From an uncultured Burkholderiales bacterium (GTDB lineage: Bacteria; Pseudomonadota; Gammaproteobacteria; Burkholderiales; Burkholderiaceae_C): DNA of 64,000 nucleotides. How positions within the stretch are numbered: the stretch's first letter is position 1; the number at the start of each line of letters is the position of its first letter. The stretch covers positions 1 to 64,000 of the forward strand of contig CAJAYT010000046.1 in assembly GCA_903949285.1 (NCBI GenBank). Reading direction: 5' to 3'. Below, piece after piece: positions 8,983-17,898 of this stretch. The notes beneath the pieces are model-generated. The model had not been told where the DNA came from. It searched no databases and saw nothing but the letters and a program-made list of their open reading frames with translations. A program made the position numbers and the translations under genes.

Positions 8983-9411
8983 ATGACTGAAATCACATTC
9001 CATTTAAACGCCAACAACAAAATGGACTACTGTTGCCGCTTGTTACGCAAAGCCTACACCTCACAAGCAAAAGTCGTTGTCAAAGGATCTGCCGATTTAC
9101 TCCAGCAACTTGATCAAGCGTTGTGGAGTATTTCAACCACTGATTTCATCCCTCACTGCAACTCAGACGCAGAGTCTGAGCTTTTGAATGCTAGTCCGAT
9201 AGTTCTAACTTCCAATATAGACTCTTTCGATCTTTTGCCGCATCACCAAGTGTTACTTAATATGGATGATGAGATTGCCTCTGGATATGAGAAGTTTGAG
9301 CGGGTGATTGAAGTTGTTGGCAATGAAGACCAAGACAAATCAAAAGCAAGGGTTCGTTGGCGACATTACTCGCAAAGGGGTTATCCCATCTCAACGCATG
9401 AAATTAAGTAA
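8983..9411 (+). CDS. holC: DNA polymerase III subunit chi
   Basis: A 142-residue HolC. The start is the ATG at 8983 (MTEITFHLN); upstream in-frame codons give a basic peptide not found in the family and run into the hairpin. Family features are the YCCRLLRKA segment, the DQALWSISTTDFIPH motif and the C-terminal WRHYSQRGYP. Chi bridges the clamp loader, through psi, to single-stranded DNA-binding protein at the replication fork. The position right after pepA is conserved in many proteobacteria. The next small gene follows within 10 bases. Confidence 0.92.
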   Translation: MTEITFHLNANNKMDYCCRLLRKAYTSQAKVVVKGSADLLQQLDQALWSISTTDFIPHCNSDAESELLNASPIVLTSNIDSFDLLPHHQVLLNMDDEIASGYEKFERVIEVVGNEDQDKSKARVRWRHYSQRGYPISTHEIK

Positions 9412-9417
9412 ATTGTG

Positions 9418-9708
9418 ATGAATTCAAAAGTCCCAGATCAACTTATTCCAACTCTAAGTGAGGTGGTCCCTCTAGACGGTGCAAGAAGCATTAGCGTTGA
9501 GGAGTTGATCGATGAATCAGCACCTTTGTTGGATGAATTACGGGATGTTTCGACTCCAATTCGCCCTGCACAAGTTGAAGATTTAGCCGACGCTGTGCTT
9601 CAGATCGTCCACGCGAGATTGGTGAATATATTGCCAGATTTGATGCGTGAAGCAGTTGATGAAGTTTTAAGTCAAGAGGGTTTTCTGGGGTCACAGAGAA
9701 ATAGGTGA
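9418..9708 (+). CDS. Conserved hypothetical protein after holC
   Basis: A soluble acidic protein of 96 residues. The start could be the GTG at 9415 or the adjacent ATG at 9418; neither has a strong ribosome site. There are no membrane segments and no signal peptide. The C-terminal half (about 45-90) is predicted by eye to be an amphipathic helical segment with LADAVLQIVHARL and LPDLMREAVDEVL. I do not recognise a domain. It sits 6 bases after holC and ends just before the next gene, so it is probably co-transcribed with pepA-holC. No function is assigned. Confidence 0.6.
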   Translation: MNSKVPDQLIPTLSEVVPLDGARSISVEELIDESAPLLDELRDVSTPIRPAQVEDLADAVLQIVHARLVNILPDLMREAVDEVLSQEGFLGSQRNR

Positions 9709-9746
9709 GTTTGTTATTTTTAATTGTCATTTCAAAAAGGATGCAT

Positions 9747-10892
9747 ATGAAGAAATCGAAATTGTTTTCAACTTCAACCGTTAGTGCGTGTATAGCAGCA
9801 GCCTTTGCCTGTTCCGCTGCTTCAGCCCAAGAAGTGCAAATTGTTAAAATTGGCCACGTAGCCCCTCTAAGTGGTGCCCAGGCCCACTACGGCAAAGACA
9901 ATGAGAACGGTGTGCGCATGGCTATTGAAGATATCAATGCACAAAATCCTGTCATTGGTGGAAAGAAAATTAAGTTTGAAATTCAAGCCGAAGACGATGC
10001 CGCAGATCCTAAGCAGGGCACCGCGGCGGCTCAAAAGTTGTGTGACTCAAAAGTAGCCGGAGTGGTCGGGCACCTAAATTCTGGAACAACAATTCCTGCT
10101 TCGAAAATCTATAACGACTGTGGTATTCCACACGTAACAGGTGCAGCTACAAACCCAGCTCTTACAAAACCAGGCTACAAAACCACCTACCGAATCATCG
10201 CCAATGATGATACGCTTGGCAAGCAATTGGCGATGTACGCAGCCAATAACTTGCACCTCAAGAAAGTTGCCATCATTGATGATCGCACTGCTTATGGACA
10301 AGGGGTTGCAGAAGTTTTCAAGAAAACAGCCCTTGCCCAAGGCATACAAGTGGTTGATGAGCAATACACCAACGATAAGGCAACTGACTTTATGGCTATA
10401 TTGACCGCCATCAAGGCAAAAACACCAGACGCTATTTTCTACGGCGGCATGGATCCCCAAGGTGGTCCAATGCTCAGACAAATGGAGCAACTGGGATTAA
10501 ATAATGTGAAGTATTTTGGGGGTGACGGGATATGTACCGCTGAAGTCGCGAAGCTCTCAGGAGGCGCTAAGACACTGTCGAACGTTGTTTGTGCTGAAGG
10601 TGGTGCTGCATTGTCCAAAATGCCAGGAGGCTTGGCATGGAGGAAGAGGTATGATGCAAAATATCCGGGTCAGTTCCAGGTTTACTCACCCTACACCTAT
10701 GATGCGACATTTGTACTCGTAGACGCTATGAAGCGCGCGAATTCTGTTGACCCTAAGGTGTATACACCTAAGCTGATAGAGACGCACTTGAAGGGAATCA
10801 CCTCAGAAATTTCGTTCGAGGCCAATGGGGAGATGAAAAACCCTGCCACCACGCTTTATACCTATAAAGACGGCCAAAAGACCCCGCTCTAA
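9747..10892 (+). CDS. Branched-chain amino acid type ABC transporter substrate-binding protein (LivK-like), orphan
   Basis: A 381-residue periplasmic binding protein. The start is the ATG at 9747, 6 bases after an AAAAGG ribosome site. It gives a clean signal peptide ending near ASAQ, then the mature start EVQIVKIGHVAPLSGAQA. The type I periplasmic-binding fold features are present: the GHVAPLSG entry, a Cys pair region near LCDSKVAG and a VVGHLNSGTT ligand loop. Members carry leucine/isoleucine/valine or other amino acids to LivHMGF permeases. No permease gene adjoins it, so it may use one of the Liv systems further along. A strong hairpin follows the stop codon. Confidence 0.85.
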   Translation: MKKSKLFSTSTVSACIAAAFACSAASAQEVQIVKIGHVAPLSGAQAHYGKDNENGVRMAIEDINAQNPVIGGKKIKFEIQAEDDAADPKQGTAAAQKLCDSKVAGVVGHLNSGTTIPASKIYNDCGIPHVTGAATNPALTKPGYKTTYRIIANDDTLGKQLAMYAANNLHLKKVAIIDDRTAYGQGVAEVFKKTALAQGIQVVDEQYTNDKATDFMAILTAIKAKTPDAIFYGGMDPQGGPMLRQMEQLGLNNVKYFGGDGICTAEVAKLSGGAKTLSNVVCAEGGAALSKMPGGLAWRKRYDAKYPGQFQVYSPYTYDATFVLVDAMKRANSVDPKVYTPKLIETHLKGITSEISFEANGEMKNPATTLYTYKDGQKTPL

Positions 10893-10899
10893 ACGGATC

Positions 10900-10930
10900 A
10901 GCTTGGCCTCATTAAGCTTGAGGCCAAGCT
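10900..10930. terminator. Hairpin between convergent genes
   Basis: Perfect 11-base arms (AGCTTGGCCTC and its complement) enclose a 9-base loop, 8 bases after the stop of the plus-strand binding-protein gene and 14 before the stop of the minus-strand lipoprotein gene. There is no strong T-run on either side, so a bidirectional terminator role is likely but not certain. Confidence 0.6.
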
Positions 10931-10943
10931 CAAAATTCAAAGG

Positions 10944-11225
10944 CTACTCTTTCTTCTCATCAGTAATGGAGGGTAGGTAAGTCATCGGCATCCAATTTTC
11001 ATAGGGTGTACGTTTCTCCATTTGGTTAATTCGCCAAGTCCGGTCCTCATCTGCAACGCATTCAAAGTAGGCAGGTGTTTGGGATCTATAGCCTACGGAC
11101 TCACACTTTGGACCAAACCTTTTTTCCGCCCATTCTTTTCTTTGTTCGGTCGTTGTGCAGGCGCAGATTGCGGATATCAAAGCTAGACAAGGGAATAGCT
11201 TTAGGATGAATTTAAGGTGATGCAT
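10944..11225 (-). CDS. Small putative lipoprotein, unknown function
   Basis: A 93-residue protein with a hydrophobic N-terminal segment (about 5-22) ending in Cys residues before TTTEQRKEW. This looks like a lipoprotein signal, although the residues before the Cys (ICA-C) are not an ideal lipobox. The mature part is hydrophilic, with three Cys or aromatic-rich patches (GPKCESVGY, YFECVADED). I do not recognise a family. It is a monocistronic gene between a converging binding-protein gene and a diverging membrane-protein gene. Confidence 0.6.
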   Translation of the reverse strand: MHHLKFILKLFPCLALISAICACTTTEQRKEWAEKRFGPKCESVGYRSQTPAYFECVADEDRTWRINQMEKRTPYENWMPMTYLPSITDEKKE

Positions 11226-11394
11226 GGTTGTAGTTATATCTCATTTGTACAAAAAATAATTCTCAAAAAGCAACTTTGAGATATGCAATTCATTAATCTT
11301 ACCCGAATTATTTTGAAATGAACAGCTCTATATGGAGCGAATAAGTCAATACAATTGTATTTCTATAATTTTGTTTGGTATTTAAAAGTTTGGT

Positions 11395-11904
11395 ATGACA
11401 AATGCGACTCTGAATCAATTTTGCTTATGGCTTGGAGATACGCAGTTCAGCCAACTCATTATGTCCTCTGGATGGCTCGTGCCGAGCGCTCAAATAATCC
11501 ACATCTTTGCCGTTTCGGCCGCATTGTCTGTGCTGCTTATGATTGCACTTCGATTGCTAGGCTATTTCGCTTCTGAACAACCATTTTCTTCTACATTTGA
11601 TAGGTGTTGGCCAATTTTTAGAATCTCTTTACTTGTGCTGCTAGGCTCTGGCTTGATACTAATTATCGGGGAGCCTTCACGCGCGTTGGCCAATACTTCA
11701 TTTCAAATAAAAATGATCCTATTGGTTGTCGTGTTACTCAATCTGCAATTTATAAAAAAACGATTGGTTAATCCTTTGACCGATTGGAGAAGTGGGTACG
11801 GTCCAGAAAGAGTCATTCAGACTCAAGGACGTATTCTCTCCATCACCTTGTTGTTACTGTTAATTTGCTTAGTTATTGCTGGGCGGATGATTGCCTACAC
11901 CTAG
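11395..11904 (+). CDS. Small integral membrane protein (DUF6644-like)
   Basis: A 169-residue protein with four membrane segments at about 27-52, 73-92, 101-118 and 144-164. It carries the motif HIFAVSAALSVLL in the first helix and ends with VIAGRMIAYT. A second protein of the same general design follows 62 bases downstream with a matching HVLAVTVFLGSIV motif. The two look like paralogues of a paired membrane family that I recall as DUF6644; the number is from memory and not certain. The His in the first helix of both could be a functional or haem-ligand residue, but this is speculation. Confidence 0.6.
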   Translation: MTNATLNQFCLWLGDTQFSQLIMSSGWLVPSAQIIHIFAVSAALSVLLMIALRLLGYFASEQPFSSTFDRCWPIFRISLLVLLGSGLILIIGEPSRALANTSFQIKMILLVVVLLNLQFIKKRLVNPLTDWRSGYGPERVIQTQGRILSITLLLLLICLVIAGRMIAYT

Positions 11905-11966
11905 GGCCTGTATGTGATGGGCCAAACTGGCGAGATTCTGGGTGAGTTGTTAAAGAGGTATTTATT

Positions 11967-12548
11967 GTGTTTATGGAATTGGATGGACTTTTGACATGGT
12001 TGTATGAGACCGCACTCTCTACAAACATTCGTGAAATAGAGTGGCTGTTCCCCGTGATTGTGAGCCTGCATGTATTAGCGGTCACTGTTTTCTTGGGTAG
12101 TATCGTTTGGGTTGATTTGAGAATTCTGGGTGTAGCGTACAAGGACAGAGATATCAGAAGATTTTCGAAGGAACTTTTACCCATTACTTGGTCAATGTTT
12201 GTCATTGCATTTTTCACAGGGCTGGCTTTGTTTACTTCAAACGCTGTAAATTATGCGCACAATATTTATTTCCAGTTCAAAATTCTATTGTTAATCTTGT
12301 CTGGTACCAATATGCTTGTTTTTCAATTATGGTTTAGTGGCAGAGCCGAGGCTTATGATCCTTCGCACGCTGCTCGGATCAGCACAGGGAATTTAGCTGG
12401 TGTGGGTAAATTTCGGCAAAAATTACATCAAATAAGTTTTTTCTGGTCAGGAAAATGGTCAGCGCTGCTTTCTATATTTCTGTGGATGACTGTAGTCGTC
12501 CTGGGGCAATGGATTGGTTTATCCATGCTCCCAACCGTATCAAGATAG
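11967..12548 (+). CDS. Integral membrane protein paired with the preceding gene (DUF6644-like)
   Basis: A 193-residue protein with four to five membrane segments at about 27-47, 75-92, 101-120 and 165-187. The GTG at 11967 is chosen because AAAGAGGT lies 7 bases upstream; an in-frame ATG at 11973 is the alternative. The segment VSLHVLAVTVFLGSIVWVDLRILG aligns by eye with the HIFAVSAALSVLLMIALRLLG part of the preceding protein, so the two genes are probably an ancient duplication. Same strand and close spacing suggest one transcript. Function unknown. Confidence 0.6.
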   Translation: MFMELDGLLTWLYETALSTNIREIEWLFPVIVSLHVLAVTVFLGSIVWVDLRILGVAYKDRDIRRFSKELLPITWSMFVIAFFTGLALFTSNAVNYAHNIYFQFKILLLILSGTNMLVFQLWFSGRAEAYDPSHAARISTGNLAGVGKFRQKLHQISFFWSGKWSALLSIFLWMTVVVLGQWIGLSMLPTVSR

Positions 12549-12573
12549 TGGTCAAGCCTGAAGTGCTTTGAAC

Positions 12574-12611
12574 TCTAAGCATATTTAGTGCAAAGAAGGG
12601 TAATGCTTAGA
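12574..12611. repeat. Inverted repeat between convergent genes
   Basis: Perfect 9-base arms TCTAAGCAT and ATGCTTAGA are separated by 20 bases, in the gap between the plus-strand membrane protein and the minus-strand MgtC-like gene. It could help to terminate one or both transcripts, but no T-run follows. Confidence 0.35.
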
Positions 12612-12646
12612 TCAGTGCTTAGAAAATGAAACGCTTTACTGCTAAT

Positions 12647-13912
12647 TTAGAAAATTAAGAAAAGCGCAGGAACCATCCCTGCTAAAGCTAAGCCCACCAT
12701 TAAGCGCAAACTAGCTTTAGCTGTTTCTTTGCTTGCTAAGGTGTACGCATAGAAGCCCTTAGCTACGTTATTGGTGGATGTTGCAATCAATATTCCAACC
12801 GCCGCAACGGTGCCGGGCGTGAGCGAGGGTACTGTTTGTGTGAGCCCCATGATAAATGGATCAACATCTGCGACACCCATGATCAATCCTAACGTGTAGA
12901 CCCCGTTATTGCCTAAGTACTCAATGGCTAGGTTTGTAGCAATTAACATTACTACAAACAGCATCGCAAATACGAGTCCAGATCTGATCTCAAGTGGGTT
13001 ACGACCTTTTGAATCATGTTGAACTTCGTGTATTCTGACGTCTCCCATACGAGACCATGCGTACCCACCAACCATAGATAAAAGAGCAAGCGCAACAAAG
13101 GGTATCCACAGCACTTGCATAATGATTGGGTTAAAGAGCGCAAGCAATACGATGATACGCAGGTACATCATCCCTGAGGCCATTAAAATAACCCCAGAGA
13201 TCAGCTTAGGCGCATCCTCCTCCTGAGATTTCCTTGCAAGTGCAATAGTCGTGACTGTTGAAGAATACAACCCCCCAAGTAAGGCCGTGAGAAGCAGGCC
13301 CTTGGAGCCCTTGGAGAGTTTTTGTAAAACGTAGCTACCGTAAGAAACTGCGCTCACTGCAACCACAACAAGCCAGATTTTGAATGGATTTATTTTGTAC
13401 TGGGTGAACGCCTCGTTGGGTAAAAGAGGCAATATGACGGCAAGTAGCATTAAAAATTTTGCAAAAGTAAGTATCTCACCCTCATCAATTCTTTTGGCCA
13501 GCATCTCAAGCCATACTTTAAGCTCAAGCAATAAAACATTGATGACGGCTAAAGTAGCCGCAATCCAAAATAAATCTTTGAATATGCTGACTCCGATAAT
13601 GTAAGTGGACAAAGCCGCCATATATGTGGTGATACCCGAGTATCCCGCTGTGGACAGCTTGTGCCAAAAAGCCATTAATAAGAAAAGAGAAATAACTACC
13701 AGGCCAATAGAGATGAAAAGGAGCTGACCTTCGGCAATCGCTCCAATAGAGAATCCAATAAGTCCAATCAACGGGTAGGTGCGAACGCCTCCAAAAGAGA
13801 ATTTGTCATCGTCTTGTTTTTTTGCCTCACGCTCTAGTCCTATGATAAAAGACAAGAAGAATACAAAAATGATTTGAAGACCTTGGTGGGGAAGCCACGA
13901 AATATCATGCAT
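12647..13912 (-). CDS. MgtC/SapB-type membrane protein with DUF4010 domain
   Basis: A 421-residue protein with about 12 hydrophobic segments. The N-terminal 130 residues carry MgtC-family features, including FIIGLEREAKK in the first loop and GGVRTYPLIGLIG. The rest matches DUF4010, with LLTALLGGLYSSTVTT, the VDPFIMGLTQ segment and SNNVAKGFYAY near the C-terminus. The architecture is known from many proteobacteria; MgtC relatives affect magnesium homeostasis and ATP synthase, but the role of the MgtC-DUF4010 form is unknown. Transport is inference. Confidence 0.8.
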   Translation of the reverse strand: MHDISWLPHQGLQIIFVFFLSFIIGLEREAKKQDDDKFSFGGVRTYPLIGLIGFSIGAIAEGQLLFISIGLVVISLFLLMAFWHKLSTAGYSGITTYMAALSTYIIGVSIFKDLFWIAATLAVINVLLLELKVWLEMLAKRIDEGEILTFAKFLMLLAVILPLLPNEAFTQYKINPFKIWLVVVAVSAVSYGSYVLQKLSKGSKGLLLTALLGGLYSSTVTTIALARKSQEEDAPKLISGVILMASGMMYLRIIVLLALFNPIIMQVLWIPFVALALLSMVGGYAWSRMGDVRIHEVQHDSKGRNPLEIRSGLVFAMLFVVMLIATNLAIEYLGNNGVYTLGLIMGVADVDPFIMGLTQTVPSLTPGTVAAVGILIATSTNNVAKGFYAYTLASKETAKASLRLMVGLALAGMVPALFLIF

Positions 13913-13940
13913 GGTTTTGACTCTCTAGACAGAAGGAATA

Positions 13941-14705
13941 CTATTCAAAACGATAGTTTAAACTAATAAAAAAATTGTTCGCAAAACGCTCAGTTACAAG
14001 GGGACTGTTGACAATTGTGGATGCAAGCCATTTGCGCTTTAAAAATGTATTGAGTATCCAGTGCTCGCTCATTGGGACTTCAACGATAAGCGCAGCGTAG
14101 GGGGACGTACCATCACTAGGAGTGTAGGAGTTGATTCCTGAGCGCTGTGCTTCAAGAGAAGTTACACCGTAAAAGTAATTCAAATACTGTTTGTCCTTGT
14201 AGTCAAAACCAACGAGTGGGTAGATCTTGACTGATAGGGGTAACTCCAACTCTGCAGCGTAGGTGAACTCAGCCATTTTTCCCTTTGAGGCTGCTACATC
14301 GCCGTAGGCGTTTAAGAAGAAGGCACCAATAGGTGTTACCTGAAAAGTACCTATACCTAATGGGATGGGTAAATCTCGTTGATTTAAAAGGCTGTAGGAG
14401 GTGCCTTTAGGCGTAAATCCTTCAGCGTTGTACTTGCCGCTGAACTCCAGGTATCCATAACCGAGAGGGACCGTTTTGATTCCAAAGGTATCGATTCGTG
14501 CAAAGTATCGACCGTAGTCAAAATAAACGTAGGGGAGAGCCTGAGTGGCTGATGAGCCGCCTTGTGTAATTGAGTTCTGAGAGAAGACAGCAAGCCCTAC
14601 GTCTCCAGAGAATCCCTCTGGTGGAGGTCCTTGGGTCAATTCAGCGTATGATTTGCCTGTAAAGCAGGAAATAAATAAGATCAAATAAAAGGCTATTTTT
14701 TGCAT
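13941..14705 (-). CDS. MipA/OmpV family outer-membrane protein
   Basis: Starts at the ATG at 14705, which gives a 254-residue precursor with signal peptide MQKIAFYLILFISCFTGKSYA; an ATG 21 bases upstream (14726) is also possible. The mature protein is a beta-barrel pattern of alternating strands ending in the aromatic C-terminus NYRFE, with the GDVGLAVFSQNSI opening and YVYFDYGRYFARIDTFGIK motif of MipA/OmpV proteins. Members scaffold peptidoglycan enzymes (MipA) or serve as porins. A two-component system lies directly downstream in map order but upstream in transcription (RR-HK-MipA), a common pairing in which the regulator controls the barrel gene. Confidence 0.8.
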   Translation of the reverse strand: MQKIAFYLILFISCFTGKSYAELTQGPPPEGFSGDVGLAVFSQNSITQGGSSATQALPYVYFDYGRYFARIDTFGIKTVPLGYGYLEFSGKYNAEGFTPKGTSYSLLNQRDLPIPLGIGTFQVTPIGAFFLNAYGDVAASKGKMAEFTYAAELELPLSVKIYPLVGFDYKDKQYLNYFYGVTSLEAQRSGINSYTPSDGTSPYAALIVEVPMSEHWILNTFLKRKWLASTIVNSPLVTERFANNFFISLNYRFE

Positions 14706-14846
14706 GCCAGATAATATATCACGCATACAAGATGACTTTATCAGAGGGCGGGTGAATTTTTCACAAATATCCAAGTGAAAGGGGACCACTCGGTTGCTGT
14801 GAATTAATGAGCATTGATTAGTCCCGGTTAGCCAAGACGGTGTATT

Positions 14847-16199
14847 TTAAAAATTCACGGAAAACTTTGCGCTGACGTGTTGGTGAGCGTTGACCGATAA
14901 GGTTAAATCCCCCCCATGAATTTTGGCTATCTCCTTGCAAAGACTAAGTCCCAGTCCCGTGCCCTCTATTTTTCTCGTGTGCGATTCTTCGCCTCTATAA
15001 AACCGATCGAAGGCTTTTTTGGGAAGATCGACTGATACGTTGTCAGATGAGTTCAATATCTCAAATGTTAAGAGGTTACTCGATTGACTGAGTGCGAAGT
15101 GAATCCATCCATTTTTTGTATTGTATTTAGAAGCGTTGGAATATAAGTTATATATGAGTTGGTGGATGAGCTGATGGTCGCATTCCCAAAGAACCTTTTT
15201 TTGAATATTTGTGGAGATTCGCAAGTCTGGATTGATGATCTCGGCATCAAGCGCAAGTTGCTCAAAGATGTCGGTAAGGTTTACCAAAGAGGGGGAAAGC
15301 TCTAAATGCCCTGCATCCGAGCGGGCAAGTATCAAAAGTTTATCTGTAATATTGATAAGCCGGTCTATTTCCTCGGCCATGAGGATAAATTGAATCTGCT
15401 CGTTCGAGTTTTCATCTGAGTTCTTTATTCCCCTTTCAGAGTATCCCCGCAAAATAGTGAGTGGTGTTCTGAGTTCATGTGATGCTTCAGCTGAAAATCT
15501 TGAGGCCTGATCAAAACTTGCTTTAAGTCGAATTCTCAGATCGTTGAAAACATCAATAAATGGTTGAAATTCATAGTGAACTGAAACGGATTGATTTTCT
15601 ATGTTGAGATTCTTGATATCGGTATTGCTGATAATTGTTTTTATTTTATTGATGATGTTGACGATATGAGTAGATAGGTAGTAACTAACCAATATCAACA
15701 AAAAAGCCATTAGCGGTAAGACTCGGCTTTGGACATAGTCCCTTATTTCCCAGGTGCTTGATAGAACAAAATTAATTTCAGATTCATCAATTGCGAGGTA
15801 ATCATCTCGAGGCGTATTTTTCTTACGGATTACGTGCCACACCACACCACTTAGTGAGAGTTTGCCAAATTCAAAAGTCTTTGAGTCTTGCGTTTTAATA
15901 ACACTCCAGTCAATTAGGCTTTGTTCAAACCGTCCACATAGCTCATTTTTTGACTCATGTGTTGCAGAACATTTAACTAGAGAATTAAATTTAGTATTGG
16001 AGAAAAAACTTGTCTTAGATTCAACATTATCCGCCGTGAATATTCGTTCATCCTCAATAAGTTGAACCAATTCGGCATTAACTTTGTCTTGAATGAATTC
16101 AAATGCAAGGTATTGAGAAAAAACTCTGTTTATATAAATGTAAATGCATAAAAGTACGATGAGTTGCAAAATAATATGCAATTTGAAGGACTTTATCAT
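14847..16199 (-). CDS. Sensor histidine kinase
   Basis: A 450-residue membrane kinase. Membrane helices at about 8-27 and 160-182 flank a 130-residue periplasmic sensor of no recognised family. A HAMP-like linker follows, then HisKA with phospho-acceptor His241 in ASHELRTPLTIL and an HATPase domain with N-box (NLYSNASKYN) and G-box (EGTGLGLSLC). It starts at ATG 16199, overlapping the response-regulator stop by one base (TGATG), so the pair is translated together. Together with the MipA/OmpV gene it probably forms an envelope-sensing unit. Confidence 0.88.
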   Translation of the reverse strand: MIKSFKLHIILQLIVLLCIYIYINRVFSQYLAFEFIQDKVNAELVQLIEDERIFTADNVESKTSFFSNTKFNSLVKCSATHESKNELCGRFEQSLIDWSVIKTQDSKTFEFGKLSLSGVVWHVIRKKNTPRDDYLAIDESEINFVLSSTWEIRDYVQSRVLPLMAFLLILVSYYLSTHIVNIINKIKTIISNTDIKNLNIENQSVSVHYEFQPFIDVFNDLRIRLKASFDQASRFSAEASHELRTPLTILRGYSERGIKNSDENSNEQIQFILMAEEIDRLINITDKLLILARSDAGHLELSPSLVNLTDIFEQLALDAEIINPDLRISTNIQKKVLWECDHQLIHQLIYNLYSNASKYNTKNGWIHFALSQSSNLLTFEILNSSDNVSVDLPKKAFDRFYRGEESHTRKIEGTGLGLSLCKEIAKIHGGDLTLSVNAHQHVSAKFSVNF

Positions 16200-16888
16200 C
16201 AGTCACATTTTTTAATTTTGTACCCAATGCCTCTTATTGATTCAATAGGGAATTCGCTAAGGTCATTTTTTTCAGTATTTATTAGTTTACGCCTGATCCT
16301 TTGAATGCAAACGTCAACTATATTGGTTTGCGTATTGAAGTCAATTCCCCAAACGAATTGCATAATTTGTTGCCTGGAGAAAACATTACCCGGTGAGCGC
16401 ATTAAATACTCTAAAAGGGTAAATTCTCTTTGACTGAGAATCATTGACCGCCCACGCCAGTTTACGCGTCGAACAATTTTATCCAACGTTAACTCACCAA
16501 CTGAAATTATGTCAGTATTTGTATTTTGATTTCTATTTAAGAGTGCTTTGCACCTTGCTATTAATTCTTCCATAAAGAAAGGTTTGGCAAGGTAGTCGTC
16601 CGCCCCTAATTGGAACCCTAGCAATTTATCTGATAACTCCGATTTTGCAGTCAGCATAATGACTGGTGTTTTTATTTCCTTCTCTCTCATGCTTTGTATG
16701 ACTTCGGTACCCGGTTTACCGGGCAGCATAATGTCGAGTAGTACTAAATCAAACTCTTTGTGAAGGACAGTCTCAAGTCCCATCAATCCGTCGCATTCGT
16801 GCACTACATCAAACCCCTCACTTTGCAATCCATGTATTACAAAATCAGCAATCTTTTGTTCGTCCTCAACCAGTAGCACGCGAGTCAT
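16199..16888 (-). CDS. OmpR/PhoB-family response regulator
   Basis: A 229-residue regulator. The receiver domain has the acidic pair at 8-10, phospho-acceptor Asp52 in LVLLDIMLPG and a conserved Lys in DDYLAKPF. The C-terminal winged helix (about 130-225) has the ILSQREFTLLEYLMR and NIVDVCIQRIRRKL motifs of the OmpR family. It is the first gene of the regulator-kinase pair and is probably regulated by its own product. The 194-base gap upstream, toward the ABC transporter, is AT-rich and probably carries its promoter. Confidence 0.9.
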   Translation of the reverse strand: MTRVLLVEDEQKIADFVIHGLQSEGFDVVHECDGLMGLETVLHKEFDLVLLDIMLPGKPGTEVIQSMREKEIKTPVIMLTAKSELSDKLLGFQLGADDYLAKPFFMEELIARCKALLNRNQNTNTDIISVGELTLDKIVRRVNWRGRSMILSQREFTLLEYLMRSPGNVFSRQQIMQFVWGIDFNTQTNIVDVCIQRIRRKLINTEKNDLSEFPIESIRGIGYKIKKCD

Positions 16889-17082
16889 ATTTTTTTGAGA
16901 TAGCTAGGTTAGATGTTGATTCATTCTAAATACATAATGAATTTAGGCTATGAGTTCATTAGACTGCAGTTTAAAGAGGATTGAAATTGTGAAAAATGAC
17001 AATACTGTAATTTTTCTATCTTGCGTTAGATTTTTTGATTTTATTCCAATAGCAAGGAAAACTTGTTTCCTGTGTTATCGGC

Positions 17083-17886
17083 TCAGGTATCCAAGTTGAG
17101 TTCGCTGGAATGCCATTCACCTAACGCAATACGAGTCAACCAAGTCATGAACATGAATAAAAAGATCCCTGTAAGCGAGATTAAAAAAAGTGCCGCGAAC
17201 ATTCTGGGGATGTTAAGTTGAAATCCCGCTTGCAATATTTGATAAGCTAGTCCTGAGCCGCTTCCACCGGTACCCGCTACAAACTCAGCCACAACTGCTC
17301 CTATGAGAGCTAGACCGCTTGAAATGCGAAGACCTCCAAAGAAATAAGGCAGTGCACTGGGAATACGCAGCCTAATCAATACCTGTAAACGGGTTGCCTT
17401 TTGTAGCTTAAAAAAACTCATTAAATCAGGATCAACACTCTTAAGACCGGTTGTTGTATTGCTAATAATTGGAAACAATGCGGCTAATGAGGCGCAAAGT
17501 ATTAGTGATAAGTTCGTGTCTTTAACCCAAATAATGATGAGAGGGGCGACAGCGACAATAGGTGTTACTTGGAGGAGTACAGCATATGGAAAGAGAGCTC
17601 GCTCTAGTATGGGACTTTGTATGAAAACAAATGATATCAGCACGCCCAGAGTAACAGCTAATAAGAACGAAAGAACTGTAATTTGAGTAGTTACCCATAG
17701 AGCTGATCCTAGTAAAGACCAGTCCTTTATCAGGGTGAATCCGATGAGAGTGGGACTGGGCAATAAATAAGGTGCTATGTCCAGGTAATAAACTATCCCT
17801 TGCCAGGAAGCGACTATCGCTAAGCCCAGTAGTATGGGAATTAGCAATTTTTCAACTATTTCCTTGGATACAGAACGGTCATTCAT
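17083..17886 (-). CDS. ABC transporter permease (SsuC/ThiX/TauC type)
   Basis: A 267-residue inner-membrane permease with six helices. The cytoplasmic EAA-like loop appears as LRIPSALPYFFGGLRISSGLALIGAV, the docking motif of binding-protein-dependent permeases. The family imports sulfonates, nitrate, taurine, pyrimidine precursors or riboflavin. It is the third gene of the minus-strand binding protein-ATPase-permease unit, 12 bases after the ATPase gene, so it is co-transcribed. Substrate is not resolvable from the permease. Confidence 0.88.
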   Translation of the reverse strand: MNDRSVSKEIVEKLLIPILLGLAIVASWQGIVYYLDIAPYLLPSPTLIGFTLIKDWSLLGSALWVTTQITVLSFLLAVTLGVLISFVFIQSPILERALFPYAVLLQVTPIVAVAPLIIIWVKDTNLSLILCASLAALFPIISNTTTGLKSVDPDLMSFFKLQKATRLQVLIRLRIPSALPYFFGGLRISSGLALIGAVVAEFVAGTGGSGSGLAYQILQAGFQLNIPRMFAALFLISLTGIFLFMFMTWLTRIALGEWHSSELNLDT

Positions 17887-17898
17887 TTTCTTAATTGT

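Noticed and set aside
11873-12217. Minus-strand frame of 114 residues across the second DUF6644-like gene
   Set aside because: It covers a clear membrane-protein gene on the other strand and has no recognisable features.
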